The notes under the pieces: generated by a model
Told to the model about the DNA's origin: nothing
What the model saw: the letters and a program-made list of their open reading frames with translations, nothing else
Database searches by the model: none
Part shown: in pieces, positions 18,501 through 25,900 of the stretch
Position numbering within the stretch: position 1 is the stretch's first letter
Layout: every line of letters begins with the position of its first letter
Source of the DNA: TMED27 sp964351195
GTDB taxonomy: Bacteria; Pseudomonadota; Alphaproteobacteria; Micavibrionales; Micavibrionaceae
DNA: 40,106 nucleotides
Direction of reading: 5' to 3'
Assembly: GCA_964351195.1 (NCBI GenBank)
Contig: CAYGNI010000006.1
Location: forward strand, 1 to 40,106
Program-made: the position numbers and the translations under genes

Positions 18501-18514
18501 TTTCTTTAGCGTAA
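15506..18514 (+). CDS. icmB: IcmB/DotO-like T4BSS ATPase
   Basis: This 1002-residue protein has the size of DotO/IcmB/TraU (about 1000). The Walker A motif is FAQPGAGKSVLLNTLN at about residues 475-490, and the Walker B/DE motif is RLCYDEFHR near 788-796. REGRKRGVQIVLTSQLLDDF after it resembles the sensor region of VirB4-like ATPases. The N-terminal half (MNVFEKIMMPFQKAFRQS, then STDGSLVSYVKIEG) matches the DotO N-terminal domain. It is a cytoplasmic hexameric ATPase docked at the secretion channel. No strong ribosome site precedes the ATG. The C-terminus is Lys/Glu-rich. The partner ATPase DotB is not in this window. Confidence 0.93.
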   Translation: MNVFEKIMMPFQKAFRQSISSFIQLETADNETTIVSTDGSLVSYVKIEGSRQIIGDEEYNHIVESATIKMGSRFDRQGHALQIYFARNPDRIREELESLLRPSRKTAENIGLEVQDVFDERVRHLERFLTHEEAYFVLWTRPSILTKNEFESSTKKAKEDVKNWVNAPNAQYPYSALEPLRTRHKSYVSAIMSALDELAIRGQLLDVHTALMHVRNNLFPDRANDRWKPCLPGDPIPPRMPKNKIDMSDLLWPSLPNQITAADAKVIGKSVVRIGNLLWAGGDMTLGPMDATAFPSLLNRLVEADIPFRISFLLEGGGVYATSFRTFIATIMGPTNAANKQIKYSLEGLQSMARKEPVVRMRVSFATWCNLEEKDAILDRLSILLQSIESWGYCQVSEFSGDPLDCVMSSAMGIHCSGTAPTGIAPMYEMMKLLPWQRPSSPFEDGAMVFRTPDGKVWPYQTGTNLTTTWFDLIFAQPGAGKSVLLNTLNLGTILSPGLSKLPYVAVIDIGPSSSGLISLVREALPLRRQHEAAYYRLQMSHQYAINPFDTQLGCRKPLMDERSYLVELLTMLCTPPGYDKPYDGMQQLCGLVIDEMYRWREDEAANAEPRPYLPRLESEVDEALQKFNVHLPTDPYWWDVVDKMFELEQYHIANLAQRHAVPTLGDAITASRRPQIRSLLEETAVGFSTETVIGAFERMVTSAIREYPILSSVTQFDIADARICSLDLMDVAPQGDETADRQTGIMYMLARHALVRSWWMSKEAVQHVPRKYQQYHELRLQDIGESPKRLCYDEFHRTSNSPSVRNQIIRDVREGRKRGVQIVLTSQLLDDFHKDMVDLATGVWVLGTAISDKAVDDVQERFGLSETARNVIRHKLTGPKSIGAPCLFVLGTTDGRYEQHLYNTLGPIELWALSTSAEDVAIRNRLYVKLGASRARQVLASMYPGGSARNEIRRRVLERSEDGEARTAMVSAIIEELVDEMVEASKKAQKEEAAERIVSLA

Positions 18515-18540
18515 TCATTAGGGCGTAACGGAAGAAAGCT

Positions 18541-19179
18541 ATGGTCGATCTCTCTATTGCAGATAAGATCCTGAGACGGAAAAAAGATCCCGAATTCCAA
18601 AAACAATTGGAATCCGAGCAGATGGATTTTAGCGACGAACCAGAAAAGCGAGCAGATCAGGAAATTGAAACGGCGATCAAGGAAAGCCGTTTGCAGAAAT
18701 CTTCCGATGCCAAGCGGAAAAAGATGTTCAAATATGGCGCTGTTGCGGTGAGCGTTTTAGTGGTTGGCTGGATAAGTTATTACTTGTTTGCGCCTTTCAG
18801 GGGTGGCCTATGGTTTGGAACATGCCGCGTGTTTTTGGAAATGAATGTACAATATCCGAGTACGCTGGAACTTAGTAGTGTTGAGCAGCTTGTGGGTGAG
18901 AAATTCGTGCGGATCTGGTATACGAACACGGATGCGTTTGGGTCTTATCGGATGGAAAGTATCAAATGTAGTTTTGAAGATGACCCTGTTACGGGTTTTA
19001 GATTAAAAGACGCCAGCATTAACCGCGTCACAGTTGATCCGGCCAAGATTGAGGCGTTTAATAAAATCCTGCCGGTTGTGTTTGAGAGCGGTGTTGATTT
19101 GACGTATCCACGCCCTTTGCGTGATGCCCTTGGCAATATCGACATACAAACCTATTTGTTTAGAAAACCGATCTTGTAA
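18541..19179 (+). CDS. Unknown bitopic membrane protein, last gene of T4BSS cluster
   Basis: The protein has 212 residues. The cytoplasmic part (1-60) is highly charged and helical, a membrane segment lies at about 62-82, and the periplasmic part (83-212) contains two cysteines (near residues 94 and 142), which could form a disulfide. A GGAAGAAAG ribosome site lies just before the ATG, and only 26 nt separate it from icmB, so it is in the same transcript. The topology is like IcmL or IcmM but the FNDYRRRL and GW motifs are absent, so I do not assign it to those families. It occupies the position icmF takes after icmB in Legionella, yet is far too short to be IcmF. Confidence 0.82.
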   Translation: MVDLSIADKILRRKKDPEFQKQLESEQMDFSDEPEKRADQEIETAIKESRLQKSSDAKRKKMFKYGAVAVSVLVVGWISYYLFAPFRGGLWFGTCRVFLEMNVQYPSTLELSSVEQLVGEKFVRIWYTNTDAFGSYRMESIKCSFEDDPVTGFRLKDASINRVTVDPAKIEAFNKILPVVFESGVDLTYPRPLRDALGNIDIQTYLFRKPIL

Positions 19180-19206
19180 GTTTAAAAACGCAAAGGATTT
19201 TCTTTT

Positions 19207-20250
19207 ATGCAATACCGTAAATTGGGCCGCACGGACCTTGATGTCAGCGCGATTTGCCTTGGGACCATGACATGGGGACGCCAGAACACCGAAGCTGACG
19301 GTCACGCGCAAATGGATTACGCGCTGGATCAGGGCGTGAACTTCTGGGACACCGCCGAAATGTATGCCGTGCCTCCCACAGCGGATACTTACGGTGCGAC
19401 GGAAAAAATTATCGGCACGTGGTTTGCACAAAACAAAGGTCGGCGCGGGGATGTTATTCTGGCGTCTAAAATTGCAGGGCCGGGTGTTGGATGGATTCGC
19501 GGCGGAGATTACAAAATAGATAGGGCCAATATTCTGGCGGCTGTCGATACCTCTCTCGAGCGATTGCAAACCGATTATATTGATCTTTATCAGTTGCATT
19601 GGCCGAACCGTGGGTCTTATCACTTTTCCCAGCAATGGGGTTTTAACCCGAAATTTGATGCCGAGGCGGTTGAGGCCAATTTTGTTGAGGTGCTGGAAAC
19701 TCTGGATGAGGTTACCAAGGCGGGGAAGATCCGGCATATCGGCCTGTCAGATGAAACCGCGTGGGGGACGATGAAATATCTCGCGCTTGCCGAAAAGCAC
19801 GGCTTACCGCGCATGCAATCCATCCAAAATGAATATTCATTACTCTGCCGGTTGTTTGAACCGGATTTTCAGGAAATTGCCGCGGCCGAGGATTGCGGAT
19901 TATTGGCGTGGTCACCGCTGGCAACGGGTATGATTAGCGGAAAATATCTGGACGGGGCGCGGCCGGAAGGTACGCGCTGGACTTTAATTGACGGTGATAT
20001 TGCTCGTGATACGCCCCAAGCCAATGATGCGGTCAAAGCCTATATTGCTGTGGCGGAAAAGCATGGGTTGGATGTATGTCAAATGGCGCTGGCCTTTGTG
20101 AATTCCCGCCCGTTTGTAACGTCGAATATTATCGGAGCGACCACTCTGGAGCAGCTTAAGGCAAATATCGCATCCATTGATCTAACTCTGTCGGGCGCTG
20201 TGCTTGATGATATAGCATCTGTTTACCGAGATTATCCGATGCCATACTAG
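19207..20250 (+). CDS. Aldo/keto reductase, Tas-like
   Basis: This 347-residue NAD(P)H-dependent oxidoreductase has a TIM-barrel fold. The start MQYRKLGRTDLDVSAICLGT and GTMTWGRQN match the Tas/YghZ subgroup. The catalytic tetrad is visible as Asp in NFWDTAEMY, Tyr in the same block, Lys in ILASKIAG and His in YQLHWP. Cofactor-binding residues sit in the C-terminal NIIGATTLEQL block. AAGGA lies about 9 nt before the ATG. It follows the secretion cluster by 27 nt and may be co-transcribed by read-through, but no functional link is implied. The last 95 nt overlap an opposing gene. The substrate is unknown. Confidence 0.9.
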   Translation: MQYRKLGRTDLDVSAICLGTMTWGRQNTEADGHAQMDYALDQGVNFWDTAEMYAVPPTADTYGATEKIIGTWFAQNKGRRGDVILASKIAGPGVGWIRGGDYKIDRANILAAVDTSLERLQTDYIDLYQLHWPNRGSYHFSQQWGFNPKFDAEAVEANFVEVLETLDEVTKAGKIRHIGLSDETAWGTMKYLALAEKHGLPRMQSIQNEYSLLCRLFEPDFQEIAAAEDCGLLAWSPLATGMISGKYLDGARPEGTRWTLIDGDIARDTPQANDAVKAYIAVAEKHGLDVCQMALAFVNSRPFVTSNIIGATTLEQLKANIASIDLTLSGAVLDDIASVYRDYPMPY

Positions 20251-20584
20251 AATTGTCGTTTACTAAATATAGCCCTTTGCCTTTGAAGCCCATAACGTAG
20301 GTACCAATCAAAACTGTCGGGGCATCTTCTTTTTTCTTTTGATATAAATGAACTGAAATAACCGGCCCTTCCGCGTACGCATCGCGGATGTTTTCTAAAG
20401 TTGCGCTTTTCTCTTCGGGTCCGATTTTCGCAAAAACGATTGTCCCTCGAGCACTTGCAAGAGCGTTTACACGGTCTGTTATTTTTTTTAGGTGCCCTTC
20501 GAAATGAGCGACATGTTTTTTTGTAGGAATTTCTTTTAAATGATTCCTTGCAGCGCCATTAAAATTACTTGAACGAGTAAACAT
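20156..20584 (-). CDS. Small hypothetical protein converging on the aldo/keto reductase gene
   Basis: The protein is 142 residues from the ATG at 20584, chosen because AAAGGG sits 6 nt upstream; an in-frame ATG at 20605 lacks a ribosome site. It is soluble and basic in the N-terminal half (residues 1-50, Lys/His-rich) and has a beta-rich middle (GTIVFAKIGPEEK, VISVHLYQKKK, VLIGTYVMGFKGKGLYLV). Its last 32 codons are antisense to the end of the aldo/keto reductase gene, so that tail may be unconstrained. I do not recognise a family. The base composition of 20250-20605 is AT-richer than its neighbours, a weak hint of recent origin or transfer. Confidence 0.6.
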   Translation of the reverse strand: MFTRSSNFNGAARNHLKEIPTKKHVAHFEGHLKKITDRVNALASARGTIVFAKIGPEEKSATLENIRDAYAEGPVISVHLYQKKKEDAPTVLIGTYVMGFKGKGLYLVNDNSSMASDNLGKQMLYHQAQRPTELDQWMRYLP

Positions 20585-20666
20585 TACACACCCTTTAAAA
20601 GACATTGGGCATGCACTATGCCGTTAGAAAAAAGAGCGTGCAACAGCATTAATGTGATGCGGTACA

Positions 20667-21827
20667 TTAATTCTTTTTAGGGAGTAACATCCAATAACGG
20701 CCACTGGACTTCATGGGACCTGCGAGGCTTTCGGCGCGCTCACCATAGCCCCAGAAAACATCGCCGCGAACGGGGCCGTTGATGGCGCCGCCTGTATCCT
20801 GGGTCATCATCAGACGGCGCAAATGTCCGGCGCCTTTGAGCGGTTCTTCAATATCCACCCAGACCGGCATGCCGTAGGATATAATGGAACGATCAATCGC
20901 CAGCGAACGTCCAGGCGTTAAAGCTACGCCCTCACCGCCTAACGGTCCTTCGCCTTCTAGCTCGCGGAAGAAAACGTAAGATTTATTGGTGTTCATAATT
21001 TCATCGGCTTCGTCCGGATGCGCAGCCAGCCATTCACGGATAGATTGCATCGACACGTTTTCCTTGGTCAGCTGCTCGCGTTTGATTAACTCGCGGCCGA
21101 TGGCATAATACGGGTGGCCATTTTGCCCGGCATAGCCAATGCGCATTGTGCCGCCCTCGGCCAGCTCAACCACGCCGGAGCCTTGGATCTGGACAAAGAA
21201 TGCATCGACAGGATCGTCGACCCACACCAGGACTTTATCGTTATGCGGCCAGTTTCCGGCGACAATTTCTTCGCGCGATTCATACGGCTTCAAATTGCCA
21301 TCAATGACGCGCCCGGCAATACGCTGGCCCTTAAGCTCTTCACGGAAATCACCGAGCTGGACCATGATGAGGTCTTCGGGCCGCGTATGCAGCGGATAAC
21401 GATAAGGCCCGTATTTTATACGCGCACCTTTCAAAGAGGCTTCGTAGTAGCCCGTGAAAAGCCCTTTGGGATCATTGCCTGCAAAAACTGTATAGGGCGT
21501 GAAGTGTCGCTCAAAAAAGATATGTAGTGTTTCGTTGGATGGATTTTGAAGCGCGGCGAATTCGGCGCAGGGTGTTTGCCAATCGCCGTAGGTTCCCGCT
21601 TCTTTCATCGGGCCGAAACTAGCATCGGAGGGTTTTTTGGCAATGCGCGCGCAGGATTTTTCAAAGGCCGGAATGAATGCGTGCAGATTGTCGGTGTTCC
21701 AGCCCGGCAATTCTTCGAAGGCGCTTTGCTTCAACACCAAAGGCGGCTTGGCTTCTTTTTCGGGTGTGAACTCAGCACAGCCGATGAGGCCCAAGCATAG
21801 AATGATTACAAAATACGATATGCGCAT
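20667..21827 (-). CDS. mltA: Membrane-bound lytic murein transglycosylase A
   Basis: This 386-residue lipoprotein has a signal with lipobox LIGC at Cys17. The MltA domain includes FTGYYEASLKGARIKYGPYRYPL and VQIQGSGVVEL, and the C-terminal 3D domain (three aspartates) includes MMTQDTGGAINGPVRGD and VFWGYGE. The catalytic Asp lies in the DTGGAI/GDVFWG block. MltA cleaves peptidoglycan glycan strands with formation of 1,6-anhydromuramyl ends. A GATGGGA ribosome site precedes the ATG. Its place beside a Tim44-like gene is standard in alphaproteobacteria. Confidence 0.95.
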   Translation of the reverse strand: MRISYFVIILCLGLIGCAEFTPEKEAKPPLVLKQSAFEELPGWNTDNLHAFIPAFEKSCARIAKKPSDASFGPMKEAGTYGDWQTPCAEFAALQNPSNETLHIFFERHFTPYTVFAGNDPKGLFTGYYEASLKGARIKYGPYRYPLHTRPEDLIMVQLGDFREELKGQRIAGRVIDGNLKPYESREEIVAGNWPHNDKVLVWVDDPVDAFFVQIQGSGVVELAEGGTMRIGYAGQNGHPYYAIGRELIKREQLTKENVSMQSIREWLAAHPDEADEIMNTNKSYVFFRELEGEGPLGGEGVALTPGRSLAIDRSIISYGMPVWVDIEEPLKGAGHLRRLMMTQDTGGAINGPVRGDVFWGYGERAESLAGPMKSSGRYWMLLPKKN

Positions 21828-21860
21828 GTTCCCATCAGAACATGAGTCGGTCGGGTCTGG

Positions 21861-22589
21861 CTATGTCCCAGAATTGGGGATGATCTCATTATCCCCGTCA
21901 AAATCGCCACGGGTTTCGGTGACGAGCCAGCGCGGGTCACGAGATTTGATTTCATGCTCAAAGGTCCAGATATCACGCATGTCCGTGATTTTATCAGGAT
22001 TACCCGACAGGATTTCACCGTTTTTGTCGCGGGTGATACTGGTTTCACCGGCGATGAAGCGTACGGTGATGGCGGCTTTTTTGCCCTCAAGTTTGGCTTC
22101 GATAATCTCCGCTTTTTTAATGGCGTGAATTTCGTTCTCCAGAGTCTCGCCGGATTTTTCGCGCTCTGCTATAGCAGCATCGAAGCTCTTGTATACGTTA
22201 TCAGAAAGCAAATCACGCAAGGTATCGCGCTCACCTTTGCCAAAGCCTTCTACAACCATGACGAAAACATCCTGCGCGGCTTCGAGGAAGAACATGACAT
22301 CAAAGGATTTATCGGCACGGGCGATGTCCAGCAAACCATGTTCAGCAGTTTTATTATCGATGCCGAGTGTTTTCGTAGGTTCAGCGGCGAGGCGTTCAAT
22401 TTTATCCTGCATAGAAAGGCCTGTGTCTTGATCGCGCGCATAGATGTCAGTGCGCGGTGGGGCTTCTTCGGGATGGCTTGTGAACGGGTCAGGGCGCTCG
22501 CGCTCTTCGCCGTTGCGTGTGCCTAAAATATTGGACAGCCAAAACACCAATCCAGCGGCGACCAGCCCATATACGATTACTTCTGCCAC
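21861..22589 (-). CDS. Tim44/TimA-like domain protein
   Basis: This 242-residue protein is encoded from a GTG start (22589) with AGAGGA 11 nt upstream. An N-terminal membrane anchor (residues 3-21) is followed by a charged Pro/Glu linker and a Tim44-like domain (about 85-235). The domain features FDVMFFLEAAQDVFVMVVEG and LRDLLSDNVYKSFDAAI, then a beta-sheet ending in WTFEHEIKSRDPRWLVTET. Bacterial Tim44-like proteins of alphaproteobacteria are related to the mitochondrial import motor subunit; their bacterial role is thought to involve membrane-protein handling. It lies 33 nt upstream of mltA and is probably in the same operon. Confidence 0.9.
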   Translation of the reverse strand: MAEVIVYGLVAAGLVFWLSNILGTRNGEERERPDPFTSHPEEAPPRTDIYARDQDTGLSMQDKIERLAAEPTKTLGIDNKTAEHGLLDIARADKSFDVMFFLEAAQDVFVMVVEGFGKGERDTLRDLLSDNVYKSFDAAIAEREKSGETLENEIHAIKKAEIIEAKLEGKKAAITVRFIAGETSITRDKNGEILSGNPDKITDMRDIWTFEHEIKSRDPRWLVTETRGDFDGDNEIIPNSGT

Positions 22590-22718
22590 GTTTTTAACAT
22601 TCCTCTAATTGCTTCGGTAGTACTCTATTTTAACACGGTTTAGATTTAAAGCCCTAGCCTTAACATTTGTAACGCCCTATGTAATACATTATGTCTGCAT
22701 AGGTAAAGGACAAGTGTT

Positions 22719-23180
22719 ATGCCGTTTTTTATTATTTTTGTGGTGATTCCGATTGTGGAGCTAGCGATTTTCGCAGCTATCAGCGATGAAATCGGGATAT
22801 GGACCGCTTTGTTATTCGCGCTTTTGACCGCCGTGATTGGCGGGAATGTTGTGCGCTTACAAGGCCTACAAACTATTGCATCAATGCAGCGCGCCGCGAA
22901 TCAAGGCCGCATACCTTTGAGTGAGCTGTTTGACGGGTTTTGCCTGGTTGCGGCTGGCGCTTTACTCATTACACCGGGGTTTTTAACTGACACGATCGGG
23001 TTTCTGCTTTTGGTGCCGGCTGCACGGGACTTTTTGCGTCATATCATTAAAACCCATACACAGTGGGGTATTGAGACACATGGATTTGGTAACGAGTTTG
23101 AGGCGCGCAGGCCGCTTGATCCTGATGTCATCGAAGGCGAGTATGAAACGCTGGATGATGATAAAGATACTAGACCTTGA
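22719..23180 (+). CDS. fxsA: FxsA family cytoplasmic-membrane protein
   Basis: This 153-residue protein has three or four membrane helices (about 3-25, 27-48, 75-110). FxsA family marks are the N-terminal PIVELAIFA, VIGGNVVRLQGL and the LVAAGALLITPGFLTDTIGF block. The C-terminal tail (residues 110-153) is hydrophilic and acidic. FxsA in E. coli affects phage F exclusion when overproduced; its normal role is unclear. It diverges from the Tim44-like gene across 129 bp and is followed by secB. AAAGGA lies 8 nt before the ATG. Confidence 0.93.
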   Translation: MPFFIIFVVIPIVELAIFAAISDEIGIWTALLFALLTAVIGGNVVRLQGLQTIASMQRAANQGRIPLSELFDGFCLVAAGALLITPGFLTDTIGFLLLVPAARDFLRHIIKTHTQWGIETHGFGNEFEARRPLDPDVIEGEYETLDDDKDTRP

Positions 23181-23237
23181 GGGTGTTTCGCGTGCATGCT
23201 AAGCAGGAAGACATGAACTTTATGAGTGAGAGAGACC

Positions 23238-23813
23238 ATGGCGAAAGCAAAAGACGATAAAAAAGCGAAGAACGGTAAAGACGACAAGGTAGAGGCCTCT
23301 GTGAGCGCAGAGGACGCGCCCATTGAAGCACAAGACATGCCTATGACCATCCACGCGCAATATGTCCGTGATCTGTCGTTTGAAAATCCAAGCGCCCCGG
23401 ACTCTCTACGTCCCAATAAATCCGCGCCGGAAATGGACATCAATATCGGAATGGATGCGCGCAAGCTTGAAGATCCTGATCTCAATAATTTGTTTGAAGT
23501 TGTTTTGAATGTGCGGGCCGCTGCATTGCGCGGGGAAGATCCGATTTTCATCGCCGAAATACAGTACGGTGTGACGGTCTCGATTGGCGAGAGCGTTCCC
23601 GAAGACAATCATCATCCGCTTTTGCTGATTGAAATGCCGCGTATGGTTTTCCCTTATGTCCGCCAAATCCTTAGCGATATAACTGTCCAAGGCGGCTATC
23701 CGCCGCTGCTTTTGAACCCTGTTGATTTCCACGCACTCTACATGAATCGTTTTGGTAAAGAAATTGAGGAAGCACGCCAAGCGGCGCAAGCGGAAGCCAA
23801 AGGCACAGCTTAA
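23238..23813 (+). CDS. secB: Protein-export chaperone SecB
   Basis: The protein is 191 residues from ATG 23238, which has GAGAGAG a few nt upstream; a GTG at 23226 is in frame but would bury that site. The Lys/Asp-rich N-terminus of about 30 residues is an extension compared with E. coli SecB. The conserved core is IHAQYVRDLSFENPSAP, then EVVLNVRAAA, GVTVSIG and PPLLLNPVDFHALY. SecB holds pre-proteins unfolded and delivers them to SecA. Its stop overlaps the convergent dnaQ stop by a few bases, so there is no room for a terminator between them. Confidence 0.95.
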   Translation: MAKAKDDKKAKNGKDDKVEASVSAEDAPIEAQDMPMTIHAQYVRDLSFENPSAPDSLRPNKSAPEMDINIGMDARKLEDPDLNNLFEVVLNVRAAALRGEDPIFIAEIQYGVTVSIGESVPEDNHHPLLLIEMPRMVFPYVRQILSDITVQGGYPPLLLNPVDFHALYMNRFGKEIEEARQAAQAEAKGTA

Positions 23814-24505
23814 GCTGATTTCTTTTTCCAGATTGGATCTTCGAGTTGTTCGACCAGCGCCTGATGGGCGGCAAGTTCTTCTTTGCTAGGCGTAAAGACG
23901 CGCGGTTCGCGGAATGGACGCTTGCTTTTTTTACCCGACGCGCCGGCGGCGCTGCCAGATTTTTTGTCATCAGACAGGCTAAGGCCATGTTGGCGGCCCC
24001 CTAAAAGCTCAAGATAAACCTCGGCCAGCAATTCGGAGTCCAAAAGCGCGCCGTGATAGGTGCGGTCCGAATTATCGATGTCAAAGCGCCTACACAGCGC
24101 ATCAAGATTGGCGGGTGAGCCGGGGAATTTTTTGCGGGCAATCGCCAGTGTGTCAACAACGCGGCTCCAGCTTATGGCTGCGTGGCCGACTTTGTGTAGC
24201 TCCGCGTTCAGGAATTTCATATCGAATTCGGCGTTGTGAATGACAAGCTTGGAATCCTTGCCGATGAATTCAATGAAGTCCGAATAGACTTCCGAAAAGG
24301 TCGGCTTATCGGCTACGAATTCGTTGGTGATGCCGTGCACGGCCGTGGCTTCGGCGGGGATATCACGTTCAGGGTTGATATAAAGCTGGAGCGTGTTTCC
24401 CGTCGGGACAAGGTTCATCATTTCTACGCAGCCGATCTCGATGATGCGATCGCCCGTTGAAGGGTTCATTCCTGTGGTTTCGGTATCGAGAGCGATTTCG
24501 CGCAT
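23810..24505 (-). CDS. dnaQ: DNA polymerase III epsilon subunit (proofreading exonuclease)
   Basis: This 231-residue protein is a DEDDh exonuclease. Motif Exo I is LDTETTGMNP (residues 6-15), Exo II is IHNAEFDMKFLN, and Exo III is TYHGALLDSELLAEVYLEL, with the catalytic His before the final Asp. The C-terminus (about 180-231) is basic and less conserved and should carry the polymerase-binding site. It proofreads within the replicative polymerase core. It lies 2 nt after the amidotransferase gene. Placement after coaE is standard in alphaproteobacteria. Confidence 0.95.
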   Translation of the reverse strand: MREIALDTETTGMNPSTGDRIIEIGCVEMMNLVPTGNTLQLYINPERDIPAEATAVHGITNEFVADKPTFSEVYSDFIEFIGKDSKLVIHNAEFDMKFLNAELHKVGHAAISWSRVVDTLAIARKKFPGSPANLDALCRRFDIDNSDRTYHGALLDSELLAEVYLELLGGRQHGLSLSDDKKSGSAAGASGKKSKRPFREPRVFTPSKEELAAHQALVEQLEDPIWKKKSA

Positions 24506-24507
24506 TA

Positions 24508-25233
24508 TTAAAGTCCTGCCTCATCCAGCCAAGCTTCCAAAAACAGCTTAGCTTGTTTATTGAGTGTTTCAATATTGGCGCGCGTTTGGGCGCGTAATTC
24601 ATGCACAGGGATAAGCGCATCTTCTCCCGTAATATCCTCGTGGAAAGCGACGAACCACTCTTCGAGTTGTTGCGCCCCAACTTCGGGGTGACATTGCAGA
24701 CCAAGGCCGTGCTTGCCATAGGCGAAGACCTGATTTTGGTATTGCGCACTAGAAGCCAGAAGCTCTGCGCCGCTTGGTAAATCAAAAGTATCACCATGCC
24801 AGTGGAACATTTGCGTTTGATCGCCTGCGAGATGTTTTGCGGGCGAATCTTTGCCCGCCTCGGTGAGGGTCAGCGGCTTCCAGCCGAGTTCCGTGCCTTG
24901 CTGGCCTTTATAGACTTTTGATCCCAAGGCGGCAGCCATCATTTGTGAGCCGAGGCAGACGCCCAATGTTGGCAGACCTGCTTCTAAGCGTTTTTTGATG
25001 ATATCGATTTCCGTTTTGAGGAAGGGAAAGTCCTCGGCCTGATACACACCGATCGGGCCGCCCATCACGACCAGAAGATCGGGGCGCAGTGCCTCAATTT
25101 CATCCATATTAAAGCGGGGCGTGCTGATCGTTTTCACGCGCATGCCGCGATCGATTAATGTGCGCCCGAAGGTGCATGCGCCTTCTTGCTGCATATGGAT
25201 GAAAATCAATGCGCCTTTTTGATCATGCTCCAT
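24508..25233 (-). CDS. Class I glutamine amidotransferase (GuaA-like domain)
   Basis: This 241-residue stand-alone GATase has the nucleophile elbow GVCLGSQMMAAALG (Cys about 94), then FHWHGDTFDLP and the catalytic His-Glu pair in LQCHPEVG. The fold matches the glutamine-hydrolysing domain of GMP synthase and related YfeJ-like proteins. It would hydrolyse glutamine and hand ammonia to an unknown partner; no partner synthase is adjacent. It overlaps coaE by 11 nt and precedes dnaQ by 2 nt, so it is co-transcribed with housekeeping genes. This gene is usually absent from the coaE-dnaQ junction and appears inserted. Confidence 0.9.
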   Translation of the reverse strand: MEHDQKGALIFIHMQQEGACTFGRTLIDRGMRVKTISTPRFNMDEIEALRPDLLVVMGGPIGVYQAEDFPFLKTEIDIIKKRLEAGLPTLGVCLGSQMMAAALGSKVYKGQQGTELGWKPLTLTEAGKDSPAKHLAGDQTQMFHWHGDTFDLPSGAELLASSAQYQNQVFAYGKHGLGLQCHPEVGAQQLEEWFVAFHEDITGEDALIPVHELRAQTRANIETLNKQAKLFLEAWLDEAGL

Positions 25234-25900
25234 GTTTTATTGTGTCCTCTTTGTTACATTCATCATCTTGCGGATTGTGCGCTTCGCGGATACGGGCCAG
25301 AATTTTTTTCAGCTCCCTCATTGTGTGCGCACGATTCAAACCGGTTGGTAAAATATAATCAGCGCGCGCGCATTTCTCCGCATCGGGCATTTGCGTTTTC
25401 AAGATATTGGCGAATTTTGAAGGGTCCATATTCGGGCGGCTTAAGACGCGGGCGGCTTGAATAAAGGCGGGCGCGCTGACGGCGATGGTCGTGTCAACGC
25501 GTTTGTCCGCACCGGTTTCGAAAAGCAGCGGGATATCGAGGACAATCATTTCGCGCCCGGCATTTCTTTGCACGCGAATAAAATCGCTTTGCGCCTTTTG
25601 CACCAGCGGGTGCAAAATGGATTCAAGTTTTTTGCGCTCTTTGGGATTGGCGAAAACAAGCTTGCCCAGTTTTTTGCGATTGATAGAGCGGTTGCCGTCT
25701 TTGCCCTTACGCCCATAGATACTGAAATATTGTAAGTAAGGGAACTGCGCGGCGATGGCGGCGCGCGTCACTTTGTCTTTTTCGAGAAGCTCATGCACCT
25801 GCGCATCGGAATCGTGAACAGGTACGCCCAATTGCTGCAGCATTGTGGCGACTGTCGATTTTCCCATACCGATGGAACCCGTGAGGCCGATGATGATCAT
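25223..25900 (-). CDS. coaE: Dephospho-CoA kinase
   Basis: This 225-residue P-loop kinase has Walker A GLTGSIGMGKSTVATML at residues 5-21. The CoaE block DSDAQVHELL follows, then DIPLLFETG and VSAPAFIQAARVLSR. It phosphorylates dephospho-CoA with ATP, the last step of coenzyme A synthesis. The start overlaps the aroE stop by 4 nt (ATGA). The C-terminal tail (about 195-225) is charged and rich in His/Asn/Asp. Confidence 0.95.
   Translation of the reverse strand: MIIIGLTGSIGMGKSTVATMLQQLGVPVHDSDAQVHELLEKDKVTRAAIAAQFPYLQYFSIYGRKGKDGNRSINRKKLGKLVFANPKERKKLESILHPLVQKAQSDFIRVQRNAGREMIVLDIPLLFETGADKRVDTTIAVSAPAFIQAARVLSRPNMDPSKFANILKTQMPDAEKCARADYILPTGLNRAHTMRELKKILARIREAHNPQDDECNKEDTIKHGA

Noticed and set aside
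18541..19179. Assignment as IcmF, IcmM or IcmL
   Set aside because: Too short for IcmF and missing the FNDYRRRL and GW motifs of IcmL-type proteins. Only topology and position agree.
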